Shown here one piece after another: positions 37,006 to 48,878 of a stretch of DNA of 64,000 nucleotides. Position numbers and translations under genes: made by a program. Source of the DNA: Amia ocellicauda (Eukaryota; Chordata; Actinopteri; Amiiformes; Amiidae); the NCBI RefSeq assembly GCF_036373705.1, contig NC_089852.1, positions 30,070,707-30,134,706 on the forward strand, read 5' to 3'. Within the stretch, counting starts at the first letter, position 1. Every line of letters starts with the position of its first letter. Under the pieces are notes generated by a model. That model worked only from the letters and a program-made list of their open reading frames with translations. It did no database searches and was not told the origin of the DNA.

Positions 37006-37198
37006 CCGGAGTTTTCAAACCGGTCTTGGAATACCCTCTGCCCTGCTGGTTTTTGTTCCAACCTAGGTCTTAATTACTTAATTGAATGGTATATTGCATT
37101 GTTAGGGCAATTAAGGATTCAATTAAGCAATTAAGACCTCAGTTGGAACAAAAACCAGCAGGAGAGGGGGTACTCCAGGACTGGTTTGAAAACCCCTG
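37006..37198. mobile_element. hAT-type MITE with 8-bp target duplication
   Basis: This 193-bp foldback element has long imperfect inverted arms. The right end reads inward as CAGGGGTTTTCAAACCAGTC; the left end is CCGGAGTTTTCAAACCGGTC. Both arms contain CTGCTGGTTTTTGTTCCAAC. The element is flanked by the identical 8-mer AGCTAGAT at 36998-37005 and 37199-37206. The 8-bp duplication and the CAGGGG-like terminus are hallmarks of the hAT superfamily. There is no coding capacity, so it is non-autonomous. Confidence 0.85.
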
Positions 37199-37399
37199 AG
37201 CTAGATCGTTCTCTGTTTTCGCTCAAGGAGACGAATAGCTGACCAGTGCCCGACTGACTGACTGACTGACCCGGTCACTATAACCCTGCTCTCGGAGGAC
37301 AGGCGAACAGAGGCCGGGGACCGAGCTGCTGCAGCCGCTTCTTCAGCACAGTGAGGTCAGGCGGCCAGGGCGGTGTGTTTCCTGTCCGCCTTCATTTAA

Positions 37400-37835
37400 A
37401 GCTGAGTGGCAGTCGGTTGTTTTTTTCCAATTTATTCAAGGGCCCTCAATTACACGGAGCGAAGGCAGCAATTATGAACAGGATATAGCGGCATCGTACA
37501 GACGTAATTAGCCTCCTTTGAAGGGAAAATCTTAATAAATTAATAACAAAACAAATCCCCGGCAATGTCCCTGACTGAATAAATAACTATAGTTTAAATG
37601 CCCCAACTGTCTTCAAATGGAAGCCCATTCGGCAACCAGAAGAAATTCATTTCACACAGCTCACCTGTAAGGGACATACTGACCAATTACCGTCGGTGTG
37701 CAGATGTAAAATGAATACAGACGGTGTGCTTAGGCAACTGACTGCAATTCATTTTTTGTATTTTGAGTCCTCATTTTCATTTGAAATAACCGAACTACAG
37801 CCGCTGTATTGTGTTGGATGTTCTGTATGTGTTTG
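37400..37835. promoter_or_regulatory. Candidate conserved non-coding block F, upstream of RASL11A
   Basis: About 430 bp of AT-rich complex sequence with CAATTTATTCAAGGGCC near 37428, GACGTAATTAGCCTCC near 37501 and CTGACCAATTACCG near 37679. It is free of repeats and open frames. Its position about 1.2 kb upstream of RASL11A makes an enhancer plausible. Not verified by alignment. Confidence 0.35.
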
Positions 37836-40235
37836 TTTATGATGGTGCAGGACCCCCTTGTAAACTCGACCTTTGTGTAAATCCCTTGATATAATAACAA
37901 TGTGGTTTTATAACAGGGCTGTGCTGTAACTGTTCCCTCCTGCAGCTGTTGCCCAGGCTTATGAAATGTGTTTAGTTATGGCTGGTTCCGGTTTTATAAG
38001 GAAGGGGGAAATGTAAAACGCTGTGAGCTGTCAGGTTTAATCCAATAACCCGGGTATGATTGTTCTGTTCTGACTGTGAATTACCTGCAGTTCCTCCGCC
38101 GTGTTTGAGTGCAGGATTGTGCAACAGTTTGTCAGCTGTTCAATGGCAGTTAATTTATTTAGGATGTTGACGTTGTGTTGAAGCCCAGGAGGCCAGTTTC
38201 TGAGTCAGTGTTTATCCCTGGAGTGGATTCTGGATAGCTTCATCTGACCCATCTAGTAAACCCGCTTATTCTACCACTACAGCGATGGCCGGTATTGGTT
38301 TCCTTCACACACTGCTACCTAGCTTTGCAATGAGGTCACAGGACAAACCCTTGGGTGAAACCCTGAAATGTTGTGTATTGTGTGCTGCATTCATGGTGGT
38401 AGAGAACGTGTCTGTGTCTTTCAGCTCATCCGTGCAGGATGCCCTTCAGTTTCTGCTCTTCCCATTCCTGCTCTTCTCCGTGGTGTGCCGTTTCTAAACA
38501 TATCTCCCCAAGTTTTTCCTGACAAAACCTCTTAGGGTTGACCTACATTTGTGATGCAAGCCCAGCAGCTGGCTCTCCTGGAAGTGTTCACTGCGGTCTC
38601 TTATTTTACAGGCTGCCAGTGCACCAGTGGGAACTGGATTACTGCGCTCAGACTTGAGTGTCTGACGCCTCCAGCCTCTGAACAGTGGAGGTAATTTTCT
38701 TACAACACAGCAGGGAAATACAGCAGCTATCCCAAACACCCCCCCACCCCCACCTAAGAAAGAATAAATGAAAGAAAATAAAAACAAGGAAACTCTCATT
38801 TAACTCAGCTCTTTATTAGAATCTCAATTCGACATCTTACTTCTTTCTACTGCCAGCATCAGAAACCATGGAAATTAATTCAGAGCTCTCAGACTGCTGC
38901 TGGGCTTCTGCAGTGGTGTTGATATTCTGGACGAGGCCCCTGAAATCAGCACAGCAATCAGCACTGCAATTAGCAATCAGCCCCAGGGCCGCACTGATGA
39001 TGGGCAATCAGAGCTGGCTGCCCGGGTCACACAGCCCGGCTGTCAGCGAGAGACAGCTGCCCCGCCTTTGCCAGCAGTGATTCAGAGGGGCACTAACCCA
39101 CACTGCAGTCACACTAAAGCAGAGGGGCCACTAACCCACACTGCTTTTAGACCACATACTTGATGGAAGAGAAAGATCCAATAAAAGCATTTATTAAAAG
39201 TTAAACTGTTGCAGATACATTTTATTAATCTGTTATAGAGGCTTTTAAATGGGTCTGCTAGGATGGATATATACACGTGTATACACACACATACTGAACC
39301 ATTGTGGACCCATTCTTGGCCCTTTCCTACTGCACTGAGTGTATTTAACACAAACTCAGTTGAAACAGTCCCTGCCATTAGTGTCTTCACCAACAGCAGC
39401 GAGACAATACACAGCGTTCAGCAGGGCCACGCACCAGGACGCAGTTATGATTAAGTGCAGGGATAGTATTGGCATTTCAAAGGCTAATCCTACATTACTG
39501 CAGAAGCCTCTACAAGATCAAAAGATCATACAGGTCCTCGGCACCGCGGAGCCACAGAATGTAAACTTTTTTTTTTTTAATGCACAAAGGCTTTTTAAGG
39601 TTTACAGAAGGGCAGTCTATTATTAGTTCAGTTGTTCTCTCCCTCAGAGATGTAAACATTACTAAAATCACAGGGGGCTATTCAGAATGTTTTAAACTAA
39701 ACCAATGCAGAGGAGAGTGACTCTCCTGACTATAATGAAGACCACTTTTGCTTAAAACCCATAACTGGGAGGTACTGTGAGGCTCGGGACAGGGCTCTGC
39801 AGCTGCAGTGCTGGAGCTGGGCTCCTGCAGCATTTATAACTTCAATTAGCAATCTGATCAAGACTCAGAATGAACAGGTAATCCAACTTATTTTCCTCAT
39901 AACTACTTCAAATAAGTAATAAAACCCTGACAGGGAATAGAAACCAGCCACCTGTGAGGACCCCAGTTGCCCAGCCCTGCCCTGCACTACACTGACCCAT
40001 GAGGGGCTGCCCAGGCACCAGCGCATCAGTGCTGGTCTGCTCTCAGTTCACCGGTGAAATATATTCAATCTCACACTGCCGCTCAGGGCAATCGAAGGAG
40101 GAAGAGCATCATCGAGCAGCAGCACTGACCACAGCGGAGGCGGACGCACACTCTGACCCATCACTGCTCTGGGAAATTAATCTGCATTTCCGAGTCTAGA
40201 GAAACACACACAGGCAACCGGACATTTGTGTGAAC
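37836..40235. other. Intergenic, nothing recognised
   Basis: There is mixed sequence. A partial tandem duplication of GAGGGGC(C)ACTAACCCAC lies at 39086-39140. No gene was seen between the RASL11A upstream region and the RPL21 3' end. Confidence 0.4.
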
Positions 40236-40238
40236 GTG

Positions 40239-40244
40239 TTTATT
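40239..40244 (-). terminator. RPL21: RPL21 poly(A) signal
   Basis: AATAAA on the minus strand begins 16 nt after the stop codon. The very short 3'UTR is usual for ribosomal protein genes. Confidence 0.8.
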
Positions 40245-40259
40245 GGGTGTGCGGGACAG

Positions 40260-42181
40260 TTAGGCCATGAACTCGTAGGGGATGGGCTCCAGCAGCTGGG
40301 GCTCGTTGTTCTTGGTGCTGACAAAGTGAGCCTCACGGGGAGCAGCCGGCTGTGGGGAGAGAAGACAGTGGTGAGAACCGGTACAGCAGACAAACTGAGC
40401 CAAGAACACGGCACGGCACACAGCCGGCCTGGTACTCCATTTCTCACTCGGGGCTGTATGACTGCTCCCTCGATAAACAAGACACAGCGTGGGGGACCAG
40501 GGGCAGCTGCGGCCGGGCCCTCAGTGCCGGTGAAGTGAGCTCACCTGGGCTTCAGAGAAGCTATCGCAAGAGTAACTCATCACTGGGCACCAGTCATAGT
40601 GTGGGGGGGTTATGCACTGCAGCTCCGGTCTCCATTGCCCAAACTAGTTTCCTACCCGCTTTGCTCCCCTGACCTCGTTCTGAACACACAGGGGACTCCA
40701 CACTGGGATGGGGGGGTGGGGGCGGGGGCGGGGGGGCAGGGTCAGGGCTTACCTGGCGTTTAAGCTCCACCCAGGTGCCACTCTCCTTGGCCTCGATCTT
40801 CTTCTTCTCATTCTCCTTCACTCGCTGCAGGAAGCTGTCCCTGCTCTTTGAGTGCTTCACGTGCTCAATGCGCACGTTGATTCTCTTGGCCAGGATCTTG
40901 CCCCTGGAACAGGAGGAGAGAAACGGTGGATTCACTGCACATTGAAACTTAAAACAAAAAACACAAACATTTTAGCCTGAAAGAGATGTCTCCTTTGACA
41001 GGATCCAAGCTAAATACAAGATGCATTCGCCTGGGTTTTTAAAAGGATTCCAATATCACCCCCTCGAATGACCGCCCAGGACAACGGATCTGTCCAAACG
41101 GCAAAGTGAAAAAGGGGTTTGGCTTGAGGTGAGCACAGGGGCACTGCTGCACAACTGCACACATGCACTAGGCATCACAATGCTAAATGCGGTTGTCCCT
41201 TTCGGTATAAAACACTTATTTCAAGCTAAGACTGCAGACAGCACTGCAGTAAAGATCAGTACATACATAACCACACCGGCCGAGTAACACTGCCAGAGTT
41301 GGGGCAGCTGCAGCACTTCCTGTGTACCAACTGTCGACAGTTCTGAATCTCTGAACGCCCACAAGAGATCGCCATGCCTGAGTCAGGGCCGTGCTGCTCC
41401 GGTGAATATTACATCACCGGAAATGGCAGAAGTGGCCTTTATTAATTAAGTGTCACTTAAGTGTTCCGTCTAGTTTAAAAGCACTGCACACAGCAGTTGG
41501 AGGATACTTACTTGACCTGCTTGTTGACAATGATGCCCACAGCATGCTGGGTCACATTGTAAATCCTGCCAGTCTTGCCATGGTAGCACTTGTGGGGCAT
41601 TCCCTTCTGGACTGTCCCTGTTCCCTGGAAGATAAACTCATCTTACTGGAAGCAAGCATTAGCTTCCCCACATTCAGTGCTTACTCCAAGCTGGGCTTTA
41701 AGTCAGCAATTGTGTTTTTCCCACCCCTCTCTTTTCTTCCCTGTATCTCAAATGCAAAAGCTCTCAGAACCGGTGAAATGATTTGCTCATTTTGTCTAAA
41801 AGGCAATCGTAGGAGACTATCATCATCGAGCTTCTGTGTGTATCGGATGAGGCACCTGCTCGGTCCGCGAATCACTACATACCTTGATGTCAACGATATC
41901 TCCTTTCTTGTAGATACGCATGTAAGTGGACAGAGGGACGGGACCTGCAGCACAAAGCAAAAATGATTAACCTCAGCCTCGATCAAAGACAGCACCACTT
42001 TAAAGACTTACACCGATTAGAAGATGCAGAAAGAGCACTAGGAGGCTCAGCAGGCTATGGAAACAGCGTTCAAGCTGCTCATAGTCAGTTCAGTCTACAC
42101 ATTGGGGTACTCACCATGTTTACGGAAGGGCCTGGCGAACATATACCTCGTCCCCCTCCTCTTGCCTCTGGTGTTCGTCAT
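40260..42181 (-). CDS. RPL21: 60S ribosomal protein L21 (eL21)
   Basis: The coding exons on the minus strand are 42115-42181, 41883-41944, 41512-41624, 40753-40903 and 40260-40349. All are GT-AG and in phase, giving 160 residues, the same as human. Recognisable segments in order are the N-terminal [14 protein letters not shown], then [43 protein letters not shown] and the C-terminus [11 protein letters not shown]. The start ATG lies six bases inside exon 2; its acceptor is at 42188-42187, so exon 1 is untranslated. The protein is an SH3-like-fold component of the cytosolic large subunit. The intron between 41625 and 41882 carries a C/D snoRNA on the same strand. This is an intact intron-bearing gene, not a processed copy. 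Confidence 0.97.
41757..41833 (-). ncRNA. SNORD102: C/D box snoRNA, SNORD102-type
   Basis: On the RPL21 sense strand, inside an intron, there is a C box ATGATGA at 41826-41820 and a D box CTGA at 41767-41764. They are enclosed by a terminal stem in which AAGCTC pairs with GAGCTT. The roughly 77-nt length, intronic position and host gene match human SNORD102, which resides in RPL21. The stretch before the D box ends TTTCACCGGTT. It includes TTCACCG, complementary to the CGGTGAA segment I recall in 28S rRNA; the base five nt from the D box would pair with a G. That fits the reported 28S methylation role. Confidence 0.82.
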
Positions 42182-43044
42182 GTTGGCTGTTTAACTGAAA
42201 TAAGGAAACAAAATCACACCTGTTAACACTTAAAAGGAACACCACGGCAATGACACCATGGAGACGGAGAGGAAACGCAGATGTTGACCGATTTAATAAG
42301 ATCAACTTCTTCGTGGTCGACGTACTGTACACGTCACTGTGGAAGAGCGGAAACCGGCGATTCGGATAACTATTCCAGAACATGAAATTCGGATTCACTG
42401 CGCATGACACGGTCCGGGTGGATTCTACTGCACAGGCAGAAAATCAACACATGATAACTAACTACTGAAGACCTTCATTTCTGTCAGGGCGATCCGAGTC
42501 ATATTACAACCACACCCCAGTTAGAAATTGTATATACCTACACACATCACGGCAATGTACTATTATGACCTAAAAAGTAGTAGTTTATAAATAAAACATT
42601 AATCTGCGTCCACCTAAAATCTTACCACTTCCAAACAAGAACATAAATCAGTGATTTCACTACGTGTGCCATTCGCGTTGTGTGTGGCTTAGAGAAGTTT
42701 GATAACTAACAGAACTTGGAAGTGAAAAATTACATCCAAACCACTAAAAAAAAGTGTATTTGTAACTCACTGACAGAGTTACAAAGGGATCTGCAAAGAC
42801 AAATTAGATTAATATAATCATAAACACTCAGGCCGTTTTCTTCCAAGGCCCACATGGCGAGCCATGCAGACAGGCTGGCGGGGCATCAGTGCTCAATAAC
42901 AGGCACATTACTAACTTTCGGCCGCGGTTGGAAAGACAGACCAACGCAATGTGTGCTTAAACTGTGCCTGCATTAAATCTAACGAAATCCACTCAATTGT
43001 GCAGGTATTAGCGATGATAATTTTAAACAAATCGGGAGCTCTTC

Positions 43045-43714
43045 CTACCCCTGCTTCTTCGCAAGATGGCGGGTCCGGCGGAAAGAGAGAGTGCAGGACC
43101 CCTCGCTCCGCCTTACACATTGTAATTCAGGTGGTCCTCACTGCCGCCTGACTAGAAAATACACATACTTCTCAATCGCCGTGATTCACTCTCCTGCGCT
43201 GAATAATAATAATAATATCTGGCTGCGTGTTGATATGCTACATTGCTTGAAAAGCTTTCAAATTTATGTTTTAATTTGTATTATTGAAGGACCCACTACA
43301 GCTGTCACATGACTAGCTATCTCGCCTCTCATTGGCCGGGCGTTGACAGCGGAGTGTGGCGCATGACAGAAATACGTCACTGGGGAACTTGTGGTCAATT
43401 GGAAACACTTTAAAAACAGCGTCATAAAAAGCAACATTGAGCCCTGCGTGATTACCATTGCACAAACTTTTAACATTTAAGGATACCTTTAATTATACCC
43501 TGGATATATAATTATTATTCCTATTAGGCCTGTAATGAAAATTAAAAGTTATAAAGTATTTAGTTGTGTTATGTGGCCACACTGCTCAGTGTGAGGGGAT
43601 GCGGCGGCGGCTCTAGGACCCGCCAGCGCCGGACGGGCGCCCCTGCCTGCAGTCGGGCTCCGCTCGCTCGGCCTCCCTGCGCACTGTGATTGGGCAGAAG
43701 ATGGCGCTGGGCGG
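43045..43714. promoter_or_regulatory. RPL21/USP12 bidirectional promoter
   Basis: The two genes diverge across about 0.6 kb. At the RPL21 end the minus strand reads CTTTCCGCCGG from 43085, a TOP-like pyrimidine start. It is followed by CCGCCATCTTGC, a YY1-type site typical of ribosomal protein genes, and a donor near 43049/43048 for untranslated exon 1. The middle holds ATTGG (43331-43335) and a CRE-like TACGTCAC (43373-43380). At the USP12 end, CpG-rich DNA from 43600 contains an inverted CCAAT near 43688 and AAGATGGCG at 43698-43706. Confidence 0.65.
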
Positions 43715-43727
43715 ATGGAAATCCTAA
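43701..43727 (+). other. USP12: Short upstream ORF overlapping the USP12 start
   Basis: An ATG at 43701 in strong context (A at -3, G at +4) opens an eight-codon frame, MALGGWKS, that ends at TAA 43725-43727. It overlaps the USP12 ATG at 43715 in another frame. If transcripts begin upstream of 43701 it could reduce USP12 translation. The start may instead lie at the YY1-like motif, which would remove it. Confidence 0.45.
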
Positions 43728-46700
43728 TGACAGTTTCCAAAATCGCCTCCATTTGTACCATGGTAAGCTACGATTATATATTTTTTAAGCAAATCTTAGA
43801 CGGCTGGATTCCCTCTTCCCCCGGCAGCACCGCCGGAGCCCTGTGGGCGACTGGGGCAGCTGGAGAACCGGGACACCTGGAAGCCTGGCTTCCCGTCTCT
43901 CCCTCTCCCTCTCTCGGCGTCACTCTCACGTCGCCCTCTGGATCCTTTAGGCCTAATGGTGTTGATGCGGTGAACCCAGGAGCAGCGTGTGTAAAGCCAG
44001 CGTCGGTGTCACCTTTACTCGCTGCTCTGGACTTCAAGGCATTTCGCCATGTCTCGATATGCTATAACATTATTACCAGATTTAAAACCTATTGACACCT
44101 CTGCTTCCCTGAAGTAATCAAGTAATAAATAAAAAATAAAAAAACAAGAAAAAACATGCAACAGCATTTTTATGATTTGTATTATTGATAATATTATTCA
44201 TAATAATGCCGTACAGGTGCAATTCGTTCTCATTCTAGTCCCATATTTTCATGCACTTGCTGGCTGTTATTGACGGCAGTCCAGGCTTGTCGGGGCCGGA
44301 GTTTGTCCAGGAGTAACTCCGGTCAGTTGCGGTAGCAGAGGCAAGGCAGAGGTTTGTACTCTGGTACCGAATATGAAAGTAAAGTAATAAACGAATGGAC
44401 GTCTGCATCACAAGGAGACGCTTAGCAGAGCAGGCTAGTGTTGGTGCGACATGATTTGTTGCTGTATCTCTTTACAGACAAGGGCACTGTCGAGGGCTCT
44501 GGGAATTATTTGTAAAAAAATGTGGTGTAACGAGTTAGAAACTTATATGTAAAACCTGGTCTCTCCCTCTTACCTGTTGCGCAGCATCAGTTATGCACAC
44601 TTGCAGATGTAGCGCTGTGTCACCAGAGGGATGGCAATATCCCCTGAGAGCGCTAACACAGTGACTGTGTTGAGTGTGTACTGTGCTGCAGATGTGGATT
44701 AGGCCTGCAGCCCTGGTCTGGAAGAGCTCCTGGGTTTTAGCTCTAACCCAGTCTCTAGCTGCACCACTGACCCAGTCTCCTGAGTCAAAACCAACATGCT
44801 CTTTAGTCAGTCGCTGAAGGGGTGTTTGACCTGACTGGATTGAGTCTCTTTAGGACCAGGACTGGAGACTAGAGCCCTAGCTCTGGTCCCTCTTTTGGGG
44901 TTCCCACCCAAGGCAGCCACCAGTCACACTTTGGTTGGTGCCACCTCACTTTTCATCTCTGTCCTTGCACTGGGAGTGAAACAGCACTGACACATCATCT
45001 AGCACCCGACTGGTGCTCCTCTAAGGGAGCCTGCAGCTGGGGGTAAACTCTGGCAAGGTTCAGACCATAGAGTCCATTATTAATAGGTCTGGGGGGTGTC
45101 TGTGTGTGGTGCTGTTCTCGTGTGAACAGCAGAGCAGTGACCCTGTGCTGTGTGTGTCTGTGCTGTGTTTCAGGGCGCCAATGCCTCTGCTTTGGAAAAA
45201 GAGATTGGCCCAGAGCAGTTTCCTGTCAACGAGCACTACTTCGGCCTAGTCAACGTGAGTACTGCCCTGGTTGTGTATACGGTGCTTTGTTTACAAAGTG
45301 TTTGGCTAAGCATGCATGTGAGCAGCTTCAGTGCATCTTGAGATGCTCTCTCGGAGCCAGAACAACCCAGAAGGTAAACAGAAGAGGCTGCTTGTTTAAT
45401 GTCAGAGCGCCGAGTCATGGAGCGAGCAGTGATTTTGCTCCCAGTCCTCCTGTTGCCATAGACCGGTGAAGAAGGCAGTGTGGAGTATTCCCTAAATATT
45501 TGTATGTGACTTCACCTCCCTGAAGAGTGTGCCTTGGTGTGTTTTTATTATAAGAATCTGTATACATATTTATCTGTAATAGTGTCCCTATGAAATCTAT
45601 TTTAATCATTTTCATCTCAAGTGCAGATTTCTTTTATTGCTAATTGTGCACTTGTTCAGTTTTAAAATACTTTAAAGACTTTAAAGTCTTGTCGTTTTCA
45701 CTGTTGTTTGTCCACCCATATAAGCATGCACAATACACTGATCATTCAAACTGTGAAACCGCAAAGTAAGAGAAGGTCAAACGAATGTCAATGAACAGGA
45801 TCGTCTTCGTGTCGCAGCAGTGCGGTCGGTGCACAGTCTCATGCCCGTGTGTGCTGTCTCTCTCCCTGCTCTGGTGCCATGCTGCAGTTTGGCAATACGT
45901 GCTACTGCAACTCAGTCCTGCAGGCGTTGTATTTCTGCCGGCCGTTCCGGGAGAAGGTGCTGGCGTATAAGAGCCAGCCACGGCGCAAGGAGAGCCTGCT
46001 GACCTGCCTGGCCGACCTGTTCCACAGCATCGCCACACAGAAGAAAAAGGTGGGCGTCATCCCCCCGAAGAAGTTCATCACCCGGCTGCGCAAGGAGAAT
46101 GGTGAGCTGGCGGATGTGTGTTTTTTTTGCTGCAGTGAAACAAATCTGCAGTTTAAATTATTCATTTATATTCTATATATTTTTATACTTTTATATTGGT
46201 GATTCTGATCAAAGAGATGGTAAAAAACAAGACAGTTTTCCTGCCTCTCATGTTGTAGCGAGCATGGCAAGAGGGAAAGAAGATAATGAGAGTTAATAAA
46301 TAAATCATAAACATAATAACAACAATTATAATGGCAGGTAGTGTCCCCGTAGTCAGTTAGTGCCGGTGGCTGAGCTGCGCCTCTCCTGTGTGCGTCTCTG
46401 CAGAGCTGTTCGACAACTACATGCAGCAGGATGCCCACGAGTTCCTCAACTACCTGCTGAACACCATCGCCGACCTGCTGCAGGACGAGCGGAAGCAGGA
46501 GAAGCAGAACGGCAGGCTGCCCAACGGCACCCTGGACTCCCAGAACAACAACAGCCCACCACAGCCCACCTGGGTGCACGAGATCTTCCAGGGCACGCTG
46601 ACCAATGAGACACGCTGCCTCACCTGCGAGACTGTGAGTGACCCCGCCCCTGCCCCCAACCACACCCCTGGCCCTGCACACAACAGCCAGCTGCAGGAAA

Positions 46701-48846
46701 CACACAACCGTCTTTTCATTTACAACACAAAACAAAAACTGCGCAGTTACAGATTGTACGGACAGAACACTAAAATAAACTCACTATAACCATAAAAGTC
46801 TGTATAACCATAACAAAAAAAACATCTATATCCGTGGTGTTGTGAATAAGCCAGTGTAAAATGCGCGTCATCCTCATCCAGTCTCCACCGAGAGACGCAC
46901 GGCAGCTGTGGCTTCCCTGCAGCAACACAGGGGACTTCCAGCCCGCAGCAGAGGAGCGCTGCACTGTCGCAGGGGGCTGTTTGTGTGTGAGGTCCCTGGC
47001 CTGCATGGCTGAAGTGCCCACAGCTGCGACTGTGTGGCTGAAGGACAGAGACCGTAGTGCAGGACCGGGAGTCTGGCAGCCGTCGTTCTTGGGCAGTGAA
47101 AGAGCTCCCTCTCACTGTTGTGTAACCAGCAGCCTCCTGCCAGCGGCTTTGTACGGGCTGCTCAGCAACAATGGGCCGCTCTGTAAGCAGCATCGATACA
47201 GTAGGACATATTTACCGGGAAAAACACACACTCACCCACACACATACAGACTGGCACAGACGTACGCGCACACACTCAACAATAAAGGACATTGCCAAGG
47301 TGCTTTTTATGTGTTCAGGCACTGATTCATTTTGTACACAGCGTCCTGAGTGTGTTGATTTTCAGAAAAACACACTCGCACACAAAGTTAAATCTAGACA
47401 CGCAGTAATGTAAACAGTGTGCTGGGGCGGCCCGGTCTCCCTCTCCCCAGCTGACTCTCTTCTCCTCTGTACAGATCAGCAGTAAAGACGAAGACTTCTT
47501 AGACCTGTCGGTGGATGTGGAGCAAAACACCTCCATCACTCACTGCCTCAGGTGAGAGAGCAGGGGTCAGGGGTCAGGGCAGTGGAGATCCCCTAGTGAG
47601 AGCTGACCTCAGTGAAGCTGCACAGTAGTTTGCAGGTGCTTGTGTCGTGTTGTGTTGTGCTGTATCTCTGCTATTGTGCTCAGTCCCCACACTGGAGAGA
47701 GCAGAGCAGGCCGTGTGTGCGCTGTTTCCTGTTGTGTTTCCTAATTGCCAGTAAATCCAGCGTGACTTCACTGCGAGGATGAAGTCCCCCGGTGATTCAT
47801 GCTTCTCAACCAGAGACGTAGCAGTCTGTGATCATGTGGATTTATGCCCGTGTTTATAGCTGCTCCCTGTGTTATTTAAAATATGCGTGCAGTGATTTAT
47901 CCCGGTGAAGTGCTGCAGGTAAGCGTTACCAGTGAAAGTTAAATGTCAGGGTGGAAGCCAGGGTTCCGACAACCGGGAAACAAATGACATCTTGCGGAGA
48001 GTGAACCGCGGAGTCTGCACTGCAGGAGTGAGGGAGTGAGCTGCTGTCGAAATTCCAACATTCTCATCCTCTCTTCCTCTCTTCCCGCTCTCTCATCTCT
48101 CTGCAGGGGCTTCAGTAACACAGAGACGCTGTGCAGTGAGTATAAATACTACTGTGAGGAGTGTCGCAGCAAACAGGAGGCCCACAAAAGGCAAGTATTT
48201 CTGCTTGTGTCACATTAACACACTCAAGCTCACTGACACACACACAAAGTCAAATAAAAAAAGTCAAAACATCTCGAAAAGGGAATTCATCTGGCTAAAA
48301 CAGCATCCACGTAAACATTATAAATACACTAAAACATGCCAAAACCAGACATTCAAACATACAACATAACAGAAACTCCTCATTAAGAATGAATGATCCT
48401 AAAGTACATTTCCACATATAAAGTGCATTATACATATATGCAAAACAATATAGATAGCGGAGCAATAGACTTAAATGTTCTTTGTAGAACCTAATTGCCT
48501 CAGAAATAAAAGTGGGAGCATGCGTTTACTCACACACGTACACAGTGAACGGACACTCAGAGACACGTGCTCCCCACACCACCTTCAGCTGTGACCCGGC
48601 CCTCTTCAGGCAGTCAGCCCTCTCTGCTGTGACACTGACCGCTCCCGCTTTATTTATAGCGCTGCTTGCCTTGGCGGCTGGGGAGTCTTGGTCCTCATGG
48701 TGTTGCTTTAATGAGGTGATAAGCCCTGACGCACCCTAGAGTAGCACCCTAGAGTGGATGTGACCCTCACAGAACACCAATAATACATGAGAGAGACATG
48801 TGCGTTGATCGTTAGGGAGCTATAGTACTGTTAGTGATTATTTGTA

Positions 48847-48878
<32 letters not shown>

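Noticed and set aside
40904-41511. A second snoRNA (SNORA27-like) in an RPL21 intron, including the hairpin CCGGTGA...TCACCGG at 41399-41420
   Set aside because: The human gene hosts an H/ACA snoRNA, but I could not find a convincing pair of hairpins with H and ACA boxes here. A covariance search would decide.
48191-48200. A GT donor (GTATTT at 48195) for USP12 intron 6 instead of GC
   Set aside because: Using it adds bases that break the frame into exon 7, whereas the GC donor gives the conserved HKR-MKVKK junction.
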